6,000 nt of DNA from Candidatus Methanophagales archaeon (GCA_014061035.1 JACGMN010000087.1:1-6000), one strand, 5' to 3'; counted from the first letter of the stretch, positions 1 through 5,635 are shown. Notes: generated by a model not told the origin, from the letters alone. A program made the numbers and translations.

Positions 1-273
1 TTCTGGGAGTTGCATAAGACAATATGCGGGGCACATGCAGAGCAGTTCAAACATAAATTTTACCGTGTAGAATATATATTAAAACGGCTTGAGACTTGCA
101 ATCTATTCAAATTGAGCAGAACGACAAAAAATGTGTTCACATTAGTCTTGGGTTCTGATATACCGAAAAAATTCGTTAAGACCGAGCTTGAGGAGATATT
201 TACCGGGATGGGATTCAGGGTAGAGATAAAAGAGGATTTCGCAAAACTTAGGGTTAAGGTCTTGCAGGATTGA
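1..273 (+). CDS. Hypothetical protein, C-terminal fragment
   Basis: An open frame enters from the left edge and ends at a TGA at 271-273, giving 90 visible codons; the true start lies outside the window. I do not recognise the family. The visible part is basic and rich in aromatic and charged residues. It reads as a helix around residues 20-34 (YRVEYILKRLETCNLF), a possible beta-hairpin with hydrophobic strands (NVFTLVLGS), then an alternating helix and strand at the C-terminus (TELEEIFTGMGFRVEI). This could be a winged-helix-like end, but that is only inference from the pattern. There are no transmembrane segments and no metal-binding cysteine pair. About 160 bp of repeat-rich spacer separates it from gar1, which has its own promoter, so it is probably not in the gar1 operon. 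Coding on this strand is preferred because the frame is open from the window edge and has sensible composition; the overlapping minus-strand frame looks like a shadow. Confidence 0.6.
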   Translation, partial: FWELHKTICGAHAEQFKHKFYRVEYILKRLETCNLFKLSRTTKNVFTLVLGSDIPKKFVKTELEEIFTGMGFRVEIKEDFAKLRVKVLQD

Positions 274-301
274 TTTTCGGTATTTCTCTGAAAAGTTAAC
301 A

Positions 302-392
302 CAGAAGATAGAAATCAGAGAATAGAAACCAGAATTCTGACTTCTGACATGTATCCTGCATCCTGTATCCTACATTTCGTATCCAGGCATCA
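302..392. repeat. Degenerate heptanucleotide tandem repeat array
   Basis: The spacer before gar1 reads in consecutive 7-base units without a break. First come CAGAAGA, TAGAAAT, CAGAGAA, TAGAAAC and CAGAATT (302-336). Then come CTGACTT and CTGACAT (337-350). Last come GTATCCT, GCATCCT, GTATCCT, ACATTTC, GTATCCA and GGCATCA (351-392). The unit drifts but the 7-nt phase is kept for about 90 bp. The first part (302-313) is also nearly complementary to 335-346 (10 of 12 positions), so a weak hairpin is possible. No gene fits here. It resembles the short heptanucleotide tandem repeats described between genes in cyanobacteria; its function here is unknown. Confidence 0.75.
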
Positions 393-405
393 AATATTAG
401 TAAAC

Positions 406-413
406 TTTATATA
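406..413 (+). promoter_or_regulatory. TATA box of the gar1-tfb-hisA operon
   Basis: TTTATATA, preceded by an A-rich stretch (GTAAAC) that could act as a BRE, is a good archaeal TATA element. Its centre lies about 27 nt upstream of the GTG at 437. That is the usual TATA-to-transcription-start distance, so transcription probably begins at or within a few bases of the start codon, giving a leaderless or nearly leaderless mRNA. No Shine-Dalgarno sequence lies between the box and the GTG, which agrees. Confidence 0.7.
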
Positions 414-436
414 CTTGTCCTCCAATAATTATTATT

Positions 437-700
437 GTGGACGGAAAAAAAGTTAGAAGAAGAGGATTGGGTACGGTGCTCCATATCATCGATAAAAACT
501 TGATCGTGGAGGGCGGTAAGCTAAAAATAAAGAGTGTGATCAATTCTACAGTCGTGACTGAGGATAATAGAAAAATAGGGAAAGTTTATGACGTCTTTGG
601 AGATGTTAAACGCCCTTACGCAGGTATAAAAGTATTTAGTAGATTAAAGGAAGAGGAGCTTAAAAAGCTTCTTCATAAGAAGTTGTACGTTCTCGGATGA
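437..700 (+). CDS. gar1: H/ACA ribonucleoprotein subunit Gar1
   Basis: This 87-residue protein has the archaeal Gar1 core: a basic start leading into LGTVLHI (residues 11-17), then a six-stranded barrel ending in the signature IGKVYDVFGDVKRPYAGIKV (47-66). Gar1 is the small H/ACA RNP subunit that binds the Cbf5 catalytic subunit and aids substrate loading and turnover during guide-RNA-directed pseudouridylation of rRNA. Eukaryotic glycine/arginine-rich tails are absent, as expected for archaea. The GTG start at 437 is chosen because it sits about 27 nt after a TATA box and is the first start in the frame that keeps the basic N-terminal segment; alternatives inside LGTVLH would cut the barrel. 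Its TGA overlaps an ATG (ATGA, 697-700) of a tiny frame leading to tfb. Adjacency of gar1 and a TFB gene is a known arrangement in euryarchaea, which supports the call. Confidence 0.9.
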   Translation: MDGKKVRRRGLGTVLHIIDKNLIVEGGKLKIKSVINSTVVTEDNRKIGKVYDVFGDVKRPYAGIKVFSRLKEEELKKLLHKKLYVLG

Positions 701-747
701 TGGAGAAAGAAGGTGGGTGGATGAAAAGGATAGGAGGGAAGCGGTAG
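697..747 (+). other. 16-codon mini-ORF bridging gar1 and tfb
   Basis: A frame with two successive ATGs (697 and 700) overlaps the gar1 stop as ATGA and ends at a TAG (745-747) one base before the tfb ATG. It encodes MMEKEGGWMKRIGGKR and contains the tfb ribosome-binding site within it. It may carry ribosomes from gar1 to tfb by termination and reinitiation, or be a non-coding remnant of the 5' end of tfb. It has no cysteines, so it is not the missing zinc ribbon. Translation is unproven. Confidence 0.3.
732..737 (+). promoter_or_regulatory. Shine-Dalgarno site deciding the tfb start
   Basis: AGGAGG (followed by another G) matches the anti-Shine-Dalgarno end of archaeal 16S rRNA and lies 11 nt before the ATG at 749. 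An in-frame TAG at 731-733 lies just upstream, so the protein cannot begin earlier in this frame. Together these fix the tfb start at 749, with GTG 752 as the only close alternative. Confidence 0.7.
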
Positions 748-748
748 G

Positions 749-1411
749 ATGGTGCATGGGGGATCCACGGTAGATAGAAAACGGTTACGGCAGATTAATG
801 CGCGTCAACGCCAGAAAAGATTGGGCAAATCAGCCAGAAATCGCGTTTTACACGCTCAAGATGAGATAGATCGGTTGTCACTGTTGCTTTCTATACCTGA
901 GAAGGCAAGAGAAGGTAGCTTAGAGATATATCGTGAAGCATGGGAGAATGATCTAATTCACGGACGTTCGATAGAGACTATACTGGCAGCGACTATTTAC
1001 CTGGCGTGCCGTAAACATAAGGTGCCGCGAACGCTTGACGAGATAGAAGATGTAACAAATGTAAGAAGAACAGATATAATAAAGACCTGCAAGATACTGG
1101 CAAAGAAGCTTGGGATGAAGCTTGCGCCAGCATCTCCGCTCGAGTACGTGAGCGCATTTTGCGCTAAATTGAATTTGAAGCAGCCTATCGAGGAACGTGC
1201 ACGTAAGATAATAGATGCGGCATTAGAAATAAATATAATAAGTGGTAGGAGCCCAACGAGTATTGCGGCAGCAGCGATTTACATGGCGATAACTTTATCT
1301 GATGGGATGACGACACAAAAAGACGTTGCGGACGCTACAGGTGTCACAGGAGTGACGCTACGTGCACGGTACAAGGAGTTAGTAAGGAAATTAGGGACAA
1401 AAATAGAGTAG
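749..1411 (+). CDS. tfb: TFB/TFIIB-family protein lacking the zinc ribbon
   Basis: The 220-residue product is the C-terminal core of archaeal transcription factor B. A basic linker (1-30; GGSTVD matches the segment after the B-reader in normal TFBs) leads into cyclin repeat 1 (about 35-122, with GRSIETILAATIYLACR and PRTLDEI). Cyclin repeat 2 follows (about 128-216, with GRSPTSIAAAAIYMA and the DNA-binding helix-turn-helix GVTGVTLRARYKEL that contacts BRE in the family). Normal TFBs are about 300 residues and start with a zinc ribbon that recruits RNA polymerase, plus a B-reader. Both are absent: no CxxC pair occurs, an in-frame stop lies 16-18 nt before the ATG, and only 48 nt separate it from gar1. 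It could still bind TBP and BRE DNA. It may therefore be a variant or regulatory TFB, a competitor, or a truncated copy kept beside a full-length one elsewhere. Family is sure; function as a general factor is doubtful. Confidence 0.88.
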   Translation: MVHGGSTVDRKRLRQINARQRQKRLGKSARNRVLHAQDEIDRLSLLLSIPEKAREGSLEIYREAWENDLIHGRSIETILAATIYLACRKHKVPRTLDEIEDVTNVRRTDIIKTCKILAKKLGMKLAPASPLEYVSAFCAKLNLKQPIEERARKIIDAALEINIISGRSPTSIAAAAIYMAITLSDGMTTQKDVADATGVTGVTLRARYKELVRKLGTKIE

Positions 1412-2140
1412 GTGGACTTATTTGAGATCATCCCCGCGGTAGACTTGAAAGGTGGCAGATGTGTACAACTGCGGCAGGGTAAAAAGGACGACGTGATATT
1501 CTCTTCAGCAGATGACCCTGTTGAGATCGCGAAGCAATGGGTGATGCAAGGTGCGAGAAGATTACACATTGTAGACCTGGATGCCGCGTTACAAGAAGAG
1601 CGGAGTAATATTGGGGTGATTAAACGTATAGCAGAGTCAGAAGGAGTGAGAGGAAGAGCTAAGATTCAGGTTGGTGGCGGAATCAGATCTTATAAAGTAG
1701 CAGTTACGTTACTCGAGACCGCTTCTGATAGAATTATATTTGGCACCGCGGCACTGAGATCGCCGCGTCTTATAGAAAAGATAGCCGCGGAGTTTTCTCC
1801 TGAACGAGTAATGGTTGCGCTCGACGTGAAGGCTGGCAAAATAGCGATAGACGGCTGGAGAGAGGTAACCGATATCGACGTAAAAGATGCAGCGAAGCAC
1901 GCAGAAAGAATTGGTGCAGGTAGTTTACTCTTTACGAACATAGACGTTGAAGGTTTGATGGATGGCATAGAGCCTGAGATTGTTAAGGAGTTCGTAAGTA
2001 TGGTGAGCGTTCCTGTAGTAATAGCAGGTGGAGTAAGCAGTGTAGAGGACGTTATGCAGATAAAAGAAGCAGGAGCAAGCGGGGTAGTGATCGGGAGTGC
2101 ATTATATACTGGGAAAATTGCTCTCAGCGATCTGATCTGA
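1412..2140 (+). CDS. hisA: Phosphoribosylformimino-AICAR ribotide isomerase HisA
   Basis: HisA opens the aminoaldose ring of ProFAR in an Amadori rearrangement to the ketose PRFAR, the fourth step of histidine synthesis (EC 5.3.1.16). The 242-residue length is typical of this (beta/alpha)8 barrel. The strand-1 catalytic aspartate is D11 in FEIIPAVDLKGG, and the second is D138 in VMVALDVKAGKIAIDGW. Phosphate is held by VGGGIRS (87-93), IAGGVSS (204-210) and VIGSALYTGK (226-235). The archaeal FTNIDVEGLMDG segment is at 174-185. The GTG at 1412 gives the standard N-terminus and directly follows the tfb TAG (1409-1411), with no base between and in the same frame. No well-spaced Shine-Dalgarno site is visible (AGGG at 1393-1396 is 15 nt away), so translation probably depends on coupling to tfb. 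The gene ends 1 bp from the convergent cdhE stop. The other his genes are not in the window. Confidence 0.95.
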   Translation: MDLFEIIPAVDLKGGRCVQLRQGKKDDVIFSSADDPVEIAKQWVMQGARRLHIVDLDAALQEERSNIGVIKRIAESEGVRGRAKIQVGGGIRSYKVAVTLLETASDRIIFGTAALRSPRLIEKIAAEFSPERVMVALDVKAGKIAIDGWREVTDIDVKDAAKHAERIGAGSLLFTNIDVEGLMDGIEPEIVKEFVSMVSVPVVIAGGVSSVEDVMQIKEAGASGVVIGSALYTGKIALSDLI

Positions 2141-2141
2141 T

Positions 2142-3602
2142 TTACAAATCGGTCTCCACTTCCGGAGGCCAATTATTATCCATCCAGCCGGGAATCATTC
2201 CGCTGTCGCGCGGACCGACCAGGACGTTCCAGCCAGTAACATCTTCAATCTCACCTGACAGTCTCGCAGCAAGGCCAGGAATCACTATGGTCTTATGTTT
2301 CACCTTATCTCCCACGCTACATGATTCAATCGCTGCTTTTATCGCTTCTGCCGTGAGCTGCCCACCCGCAACTGCTGCCTCTACCCCCATCCCATCCGTG
2401 TCTACTACTAGCAGATAGGAATCAATCTTGTTAGAATTGATGTCGCTCTCGACTGTATAGTATGTCAATGCGAAATTAACGGTCAGAAATAGCGGTGAAT
2501 CTTCAGTCGGCGTCCCTAACTCACGCAATCCAGATGCTACATTTATCGGCCGTCTTGGGTCAGTATATATATTTGCCGCCAATGTACGCACCGCAATCAA
2601 CGAATGCGGCTCTATCGAGTGCAAAATCATTATATCTGCGTATTTTATGGTACTCATAGTCGCGTGAATCGCTTCCCGGTACGATGCATCCAACGCATTT
2701 CCGCCTTCACCGGCATTTACCTCCTCCAGCCCTGCCTCTCTTGCGGTCCGTGGTATAGACATAGACATCAACGGATATGCAACTACTTTATTCTCATCTA
2801 CTATGCCCGCACGTCGTATTCTTATCAGCTTAGAGAAGGTATCTGCGAGCGCGAACTCATCATCTCTTGAGTTTGTTCCAGGTTCAGGGTTCAATACGAT
2901 ATCCTTGACGCCCGCAGAAGAGAACGTCGCGGCAAGACTACTGAGCGTGTCGAGGTCAGACGAAGATATAGTAACAGGAACGTTATAATCCATAGCAAGT
3001 CTCAGAACCGATTTCCAGTTGGTCTTATCCGCAGCGTAGAGTAGTGGATTACTATCTGCAACAACCATTAATCCTTCTTCCAGCATCTCCGAATCGAATG
3101 AACAAAGAACGAGCGGTAAATCGGTCTCTTCCGCAGTCATCTTCACACACTCAGCAAACGTTCGTGCATCTTCTGCTACAGAACGGACCGCGATCGCATC
3201 TACTCTTAAAAAATCACCTATGTAGAATTTCTTCCAGTTCGTTATTCGCCTTACTCGCTCTCTCAATCCTGCCTCATCCATAGTATCCCAGACGTCATAG
3301 ACAAGCGCTACCCGGTTAAAGAACGTGAGTTCATGCCGGTGCATAACCTCTTCCCCACCTATTTTACACGCTCTCGCACCCACTCCTATCTCTACTTCGC
3401 GTATCGCAGGAGCTAACAATTCCTTTAATTGTTTTCTCTTATCCGCGTATTCATCCTCATTAAAAAGCGGCGTACACTCTTCCAATCTCTTCTTCTTCCC
3501 TTTCAAGAGCAATGAAAAAGCCGAGCATGTTTTCTCACCACATTCTCCACAATTCTTCTGTGGCAGGTACTTCCATATCACCATTGGACTACGGACTTTC
3601 AT
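2142..3602 (-). CDS. cdhE: Acetyl-CoA decarbonylase/synthase subunit gamma (corrinoid Fe-S protein, large)
   Basis: CdhE is the large subunit of the corrinoid iron-sulfur protein of the ACDS complex. With CdhD it carries a methyl group on a cobamide between tetrahydromethanopterin-type carriers and the acetyl-CoA synthase active site. The 486 residues begin with the family N-terminus and a [4Fe-4S] motif formed by C18, C21, C26 and C43 (NCGECGEKTC, then a later Cys), the cluster that reduces the corrinoid. A TIM-barrel-like middle (about 85-350) includes VLNPEPGT and VVAYPLMSM. The C-terminal cobamide-binding region contains VDTDGMGVEAAVAGGQLTA, IPGLAARLSGEIEDVTGWNV and VGPRDSGMIP. The ATG at 3602 gives the expected spacing to the cluster. 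It is alone here: no cdhA, B, C or D adjoins it, unlike the usual cdh operon. It has its own probable promoter, with a hairpin and direct repeats upstream. The stop abuts hisA, leaving no space for an intergenic terminator. Confidence 0.95.
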   Translation of the reverse strand: MKVRSPMVIWKYLPQKNCGECGEKTCSAFSLLLKGKKKRLEECTPLFNEDEYADKRKQLKELLAPAIREVEIGVGARACKIGGEEVMHRHELTFFNRVALVYDVWDTMDEAGLRERVRRITNWKKFYIGDFLRVDAIAVRSVAEDARTFAECVKMTAEETDLPLVLCSFDSEMLEEGLMVVADSNPLLYAADKTNWKSVLRLAMDYNVPVTISSSDLDTLSSLAATFSSAGVKDIVLNPEPGTNSRDDEFALADTFSKLIRIRRAGIVDENKVVAYPLMSMSIPRTAREAGLEEVNAGEGGNALDASYREAIHATMSTIKYADIMILHSIEPHSLIAVRTLAANIYTDPRRPINVASGLRELGTPTEDSPLFLTVNFALTYYTVESDINSNKIDSYLLVVDTDGMGVEAAVAGGQLTAEAIKAAIESCSVGDKVKHKTIVIPGLAARLSGEIEDVTGWNVLVGPRDSGMIPGWMDNNWPPEVETDL

Positions 3603-3636
3603 TTTTTTCTTATTTTAAAATCCTGATTATCTGCCT

Positions 3637-3663
3637 GCTTGCGCGCGGGACGCGCAGGCAAGC
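3637..3663. repeat. Strong GC-rich hairpin in the cdhE upstream region
   Basis: GCTTGC (3637-3642) pairs with GCAAGC (3658-3663). Inside it GCGCG (3643-3647) pairs with CGCGC (3651-3655) around a GGA loop, with AG bulged. The 27-bp element is far more GC-rich than the AT-rich DNA around it. It lies 35-61 bp before the cdhE ATG, at or just after the predicted transcription start, so it could fold at the 5' end of the mRNA. It could instead be a dispersed palindromic repeat. It is not followed by a T-run on the minus strand, so it does not look like a terminator for moeA. Confidence 0.7.
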
Positions 3664-3679
3664 GTTCATCTGCGTCCGA

Positions 3680-3688
3680 TTATAAAAA
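3680..3688 (-). promoter_or_regulatory. Probable TATA box for cdhE
   Basis: On the minus strand TTTTTATAA, preceded by an AT-rich stretch (GAATAAA), matches an archaeal TATA element. A start of transcription about 25 nt downstream would fall near 3658, giving a leader of roughly 55 nt that includes the GC-rich hairpin. No clear Shine-Dalgarno site precedes the ATG; an AGGA lies about 20 nt away. The surrounding DNA is very AT-rich, so the exact box is uncertain. Confidence 0.45.
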
Positions 3689-3714
3689 TTTATTCTTTAT
3701 CATTATTAAATATG

Positions 3715-3761
3715 AAGTATCAGTTTGCAAGTATCAGTTTGCGTTTGCAAGTATCAGTTTG
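3715..3761. repeat. Three direct repeats upstream of the cdhE promoter
   Basis: AAGTATCAGTTTG occurs perfectly three times, at 3715-3727, 3729-3741 and 3749-3761. The first two copies form a 14-bp tandem (unit AAGTATCAGTTTGC). The third is offset by a partial copy, GTTTGC (3743-3748), making that spacing 20 bp. The array lies upstream of the predicted cdhE TATA box and just downstream of the moeA stop. Such positioning could suit regulator binding, but slipped-strand simple repeat growth (14 = 2 x 7, as in the heptad array near 302-392) explains it equally well. Confidence 0.8.
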
Positions 3762-3780
3762 TTTTAACAATGCCCGGCGG

Positions 3781-5133
3781 TCACAGTTCGGAATATTCAG
3801 TGACCACTACCTGCTCTCCTTCTGCTATACCTTCCTTATTCTCTGCTATCACTACAAATCCATCTGATTTAGTCATGCTCGATAGAATACCAGAGCCGCT
3901 TACTCGTATGGGTTCTGCATAGAACTCGCTTCCGGTACGAAAAACACGTACACGTACAAAATCGGTTCTTCCAATTGTCGAAGCGATTTTTTTAGTTGTA
4001 ATGGCTCTATTAAAAATCTTCCGCTGACCGTATTTAATACCGTGCATCCTGTACAAAAAAGGTCGAACGAGCAATTCAAACGCGGATATTGCCGCTACCG
4101 GATAGCCAGGAAGAAGGAAGACGGGCTTGCTATTAACAATTCCGAAACCTACTGGTTCACCAGGTCGAATTGCTACACCATGAAAGATAAGCCCGCCATC
4201 AAACTTCTCTGATCTTTGATCTTGATTCGCCAGGTCTTCTATGACATCAGCCAGAAAATCTCTTTCGCCTACAGAACTCCCGCCACTCACTAATAACCCA
4301 TCACACGATACTGCTCCTGCTCCTGTTTCCGTTCCCGCACCTTCTAACGATGACCGGATTGCATCCTTTATCTTATCATAATCGTCATCTACAATGCCCA
4401 TCCTATACGGACTCGCAATTTTTCCTGTCAGTGCAGAAAGCAGATAACTATTCGCATCTGCTATTGGTATTGCTATATCACCGTTCCTTCTCTCATGCTC
4501 AGGTACCGGCAGTGGCAGTGGCAGTGCCAGGTTCGGGTCTATCAGCTCGTCACCGGTAGAAAGTATGCCTATCTTCGCTCTTTTATATACCTTCACTCTT
4601 CTTTTAAAGAGCGATGCGAGCATACCTACATCATGAGCCAGTAGTATCTTGCCTGCTTTCAGCACTATTCCGCCCTTTTTTACATCTTCTCCTTTAAAAC
4701 TGACGTTTTTACCTGGCGTAACCGGTCTGAAAATCTCCAGTCTATCGCCGTCACCGCTCTTCTTCGTGTATTCTAACATAACTACCGCATTGCAACCTTC
4801 TGGCATTGGCATCCCTGTTGCTATAGGGATGCATTCAGAACTAGAAATAGAACCAGAACCAGAAGCAGAACCAGAATTATTTATCTTCAGAACGACTGGC
4901 TTACCAGGGCTTGCACCAAAACTGTCCTCGCCACGAATTGCGTACCCATCCATCGCAGCTCTATCAAATGGTGGACTATCTATCGGCGAATAAACGTCTT
5001 CTGCTAAAACACGGTTCATAGCAGCCTCAAATCCTATATCCTCGATCTCCGTCCTGATCCCATCTCTATCCGCATACGACAGGACGGTTTTTAACGCTGT
5101 CTCTAACGGAATAAGTCTACGAAAAAGTTTCAT
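3781..5133 (-). CDS. moeA: Molybdopterin molybdenumtransferase MoeA
   Basis: MoeA inserts molybdate (or tungstate in many anaerobic archaea) into adenylylated molybdopterin, the last step in making the cofactor used by formylmethanofuran and formate dehydrogenases. The 450 residues show all family landmarks: PPFDRAAMDGYAIRGED (54-70), ATGMPMPEGCNAVV (105-118), STGDEL (192-197), DDD (249-251), SGGSSVGERDF (283-293, with D292 at the catalytic aspartate position), LPGYPVAAISAFELLVRP (341-358) and the domain IV end SGSGILSSMTKSDGFVVI (412-429). The ATG at 5133 lies inside the PIN gene (17-nt overlap) with TAGGA about 9 nt upstream, so it is translated from the same mRNA. Three surface-loop segments are low-complexity and made from in-frame hexanucleotide repeats: Ser/Gly at 86-99, Leu/Pro at 202-211 and Gly/Ala/Thr at 264-275. 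A role in domain III chemistry is otherwise intact. No C-terminal PBP-like extension is present. Confidence 0.95.
   Translation of the reverse strand: MKLFRRLIPLETALKTVLSYADRDGIRTEIEDIGFEAAMNRVLAEDVYSPIDSPPFDRAAMDGYAIRGEDSFGASPGKPVVLKINNSGSASGSGSISSSECIPIATGMPMPEGCNAVVMLEYTKKSGDGDRLEIFRPVTPGKNVSFKGEDVKKGGIVLKAGKILLAHDVGMLASLFKRRVKVYKRAKIGILSTGDELIDPNLALPLPLPVPEHERRNGDIAIPIADANSYLLSALTGKIASPYRMGIVDDDYDKIKDAIRSSLEGAGTETGAGAVSCDGLLVSGGSSVGERDFLADVIEDLANQDQRSEKFDGGLIFHGVAIRPGEPVGFGIVNSKPVFLLPGYPVAAISAFELLVRPFLYRMHGIKYGQRKIFNRAITTKKIASTIGRTDFVRVRVFRTGSEFYAEPIRVSGSGILSSMTKSDGFVVIAENKEGIAEGEQVVVTEYSEL
4313..4342. repeat. In-frame hexanucleotide repeat in moeA (Gly/Ala/Thr loop)
   Basis: Five 6-bp units run GCTCCT, GCTCCT, GTTTCC, GTTCCC, GCACCT and encode part of EGAGTETGAGAV in MoeA. 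The length is a multiple of three, so the frame is kept. Confidence 0.6.
4508..4525. repeat. In-frame hexanucleotide repeat in moeA (Leu/Pro loop)
   Basis: GGCAGT occurs three times in a row and encodes the LPLPLP stretch just after the STGDEL motif of MoeA. Related but altered bases flank it. Confidence 0.7.
4836..4877. repeat. In-frame hexanucleotide repeat in moeA (Ser/Gly loop)
   Basis: Seven 6-bp units of the form YAGAAN (CAGAAC, TAGAAA, TAGAAC, CAGAAC, CAGAAG, CAGAAC, CAGAAT) encode the serine/glycine-rich segment near residues 86-99 of MoeA. The unit resembles the CAGAAAT-type heptamers in the spacer before gar1. Confidence 0.7.
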
Positions 5134-5635
5134 CTAATCTATTCCTACCGCGTAAATATACTGTCACTATTCCGGATTCTGACAATTTCGTTCTCAACTC
5201 CCTATCGTTGGTAAGTACTGCTGCTTTTCTCTCCGCAGCCAACGCTATGATCAGTTCGTCGGTCATCCACTCGCCTTTCTCTCCCTTTTTCTCTCCTTCC
5301 TCTATTGTGACTGTGCATCTTAACCTATTATATCCGGACCGGTGTTCCTGTTCAGAGATAGTGATATCTACATATTTCTGTAATAAGGAATATCCTACAT
5401 TAGCAGCCATCTTCTCTTTGCCGGTCAACTTCGGTCCTCCGCCTTTGCCTTCACCCTCATCTTCGCTCTCGCCTTCTCCTTCTCTTTCTCTTAGCTTTTT
5501 CAGCTCGTTGACGACCATTTTAGGCACGATTACATGCCGATAACCTAATCTCTCCAGCTCTTCAAATATATCAATGCCAAATTTGCCAGGTATAAGCAGT
5601 GCATTTGTATCTACTATTATCTCCTCTCTTCTCAT
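5117..5635 (-). CDS. PIN-domain ribonuclease, Fcf1-like archaeal family
   Basis: This 172-residue protein is a PIN domain, a metal-dependent RNase fold. The four acidic positions are visible: D9 in IIVDTNALL, E44 in VVNELKKL, D126 in WMTDELIIALA and D144 in VLTNDRELR. The opening DTNALLIPGKFGIDIFEEL is typical of the archaeal group annotated as Fcf1/Utp23-like rRNA-processing proteins rather than VapC toxins, and no antitoxin gene precedes it. A role in rRNA or other RNA processing is inferred from family only. Residues 48-67 (EREGEGESEDEGEGKGGG region) are a highly acidic, glycine-rich insertion, and a second charged loop (EEGEKKGEKGEW) sits at 112-123, so the protein is longer than compact PIN domains. 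The ATG at 5635 overlaps the end of the frame continuing from the receiver gene (ATGA). Its TAG at 5117-5119 lies 17 nt inside moeA, indicating co-translation with moeA. Confidence 0.85.
   Translation of the reverse strand: MRREEIIVDTNALLIPGKFGIDIFEELERLGYRHVIVPKMVVNELKKLREREGEGESEDEGEGKGGGPKLTGKEKMAANVGYSLLQKYVDITISEQEHRSGYNRLRCTVTIEEGEKKGEKGEWMTDELIIALAAERKAAVLTNDRELRTKLSESGIVTVYLRGRNRLDETFS
5434..5491. repeat. Pyrimidine-rich simple repeat encoding the acidic PIN insertion
   Basis: A run of CCTTC, CTCTC and CCTCATCTTCG-like units on the plus strand (GA-rich on the coding strand) encodes the Glu/Gly/Lys-rich segment of the PIN protein. It looks like expanded, partly decayed hexanucleotide or trinucleotide repeat that keeps the frame. 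Confidence 0.55.

Noticed and set aside
60..302. Minus-strand frame over the first gene (80 codons)
   Set aside because: Its product has no recognisable features, and the plus-strand frame is open from the window edge with more protein-like composition.
2138..2152. Small palindrome GATTT-AC-AAATC at the hisA-cdhE junction as a bidirectional terminator
   Set aside because: A 5-bp stem with a 2-base loop cannot form a stable hairpin and is probably chance.
1690..2172. Long minus-strand open frame opposite hisA (160 codons)
   Set aside because: Its translation is Ser/Thr/Ile-rich with no recognisable family, and it lies wholly opposite a clear hisA; it is a shadow frame.
3637..3663. Hairpin as intrinsic terminator of moeA
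   Set aside because: No T-run follows it on the minus strand, it is about 120 bp beyond the moeA stop, and archaeal termination relies mainly on T-tracts.
3715..3761. Possible small CRISPR array
   Set aside because: The repeats are only 13-14 bp, the spacers are 1 and 7 bp, and no cas gene is present.
4649..4993. Plus-strand open frame opposite moeA (114 codons) with a Glu/Pro repeat
   Set aside because: The repeat is simply the other strand of the moeA hexanucleotide array, and moeA is unambiguous there.
5117..5635. PIN gene as a VapC toxin of a toxin-antitoxin pair
   Set aside because: No small antitoxin gene adjoins it, and the N-terminal motif fits the Fcf1-like archaeal group better.
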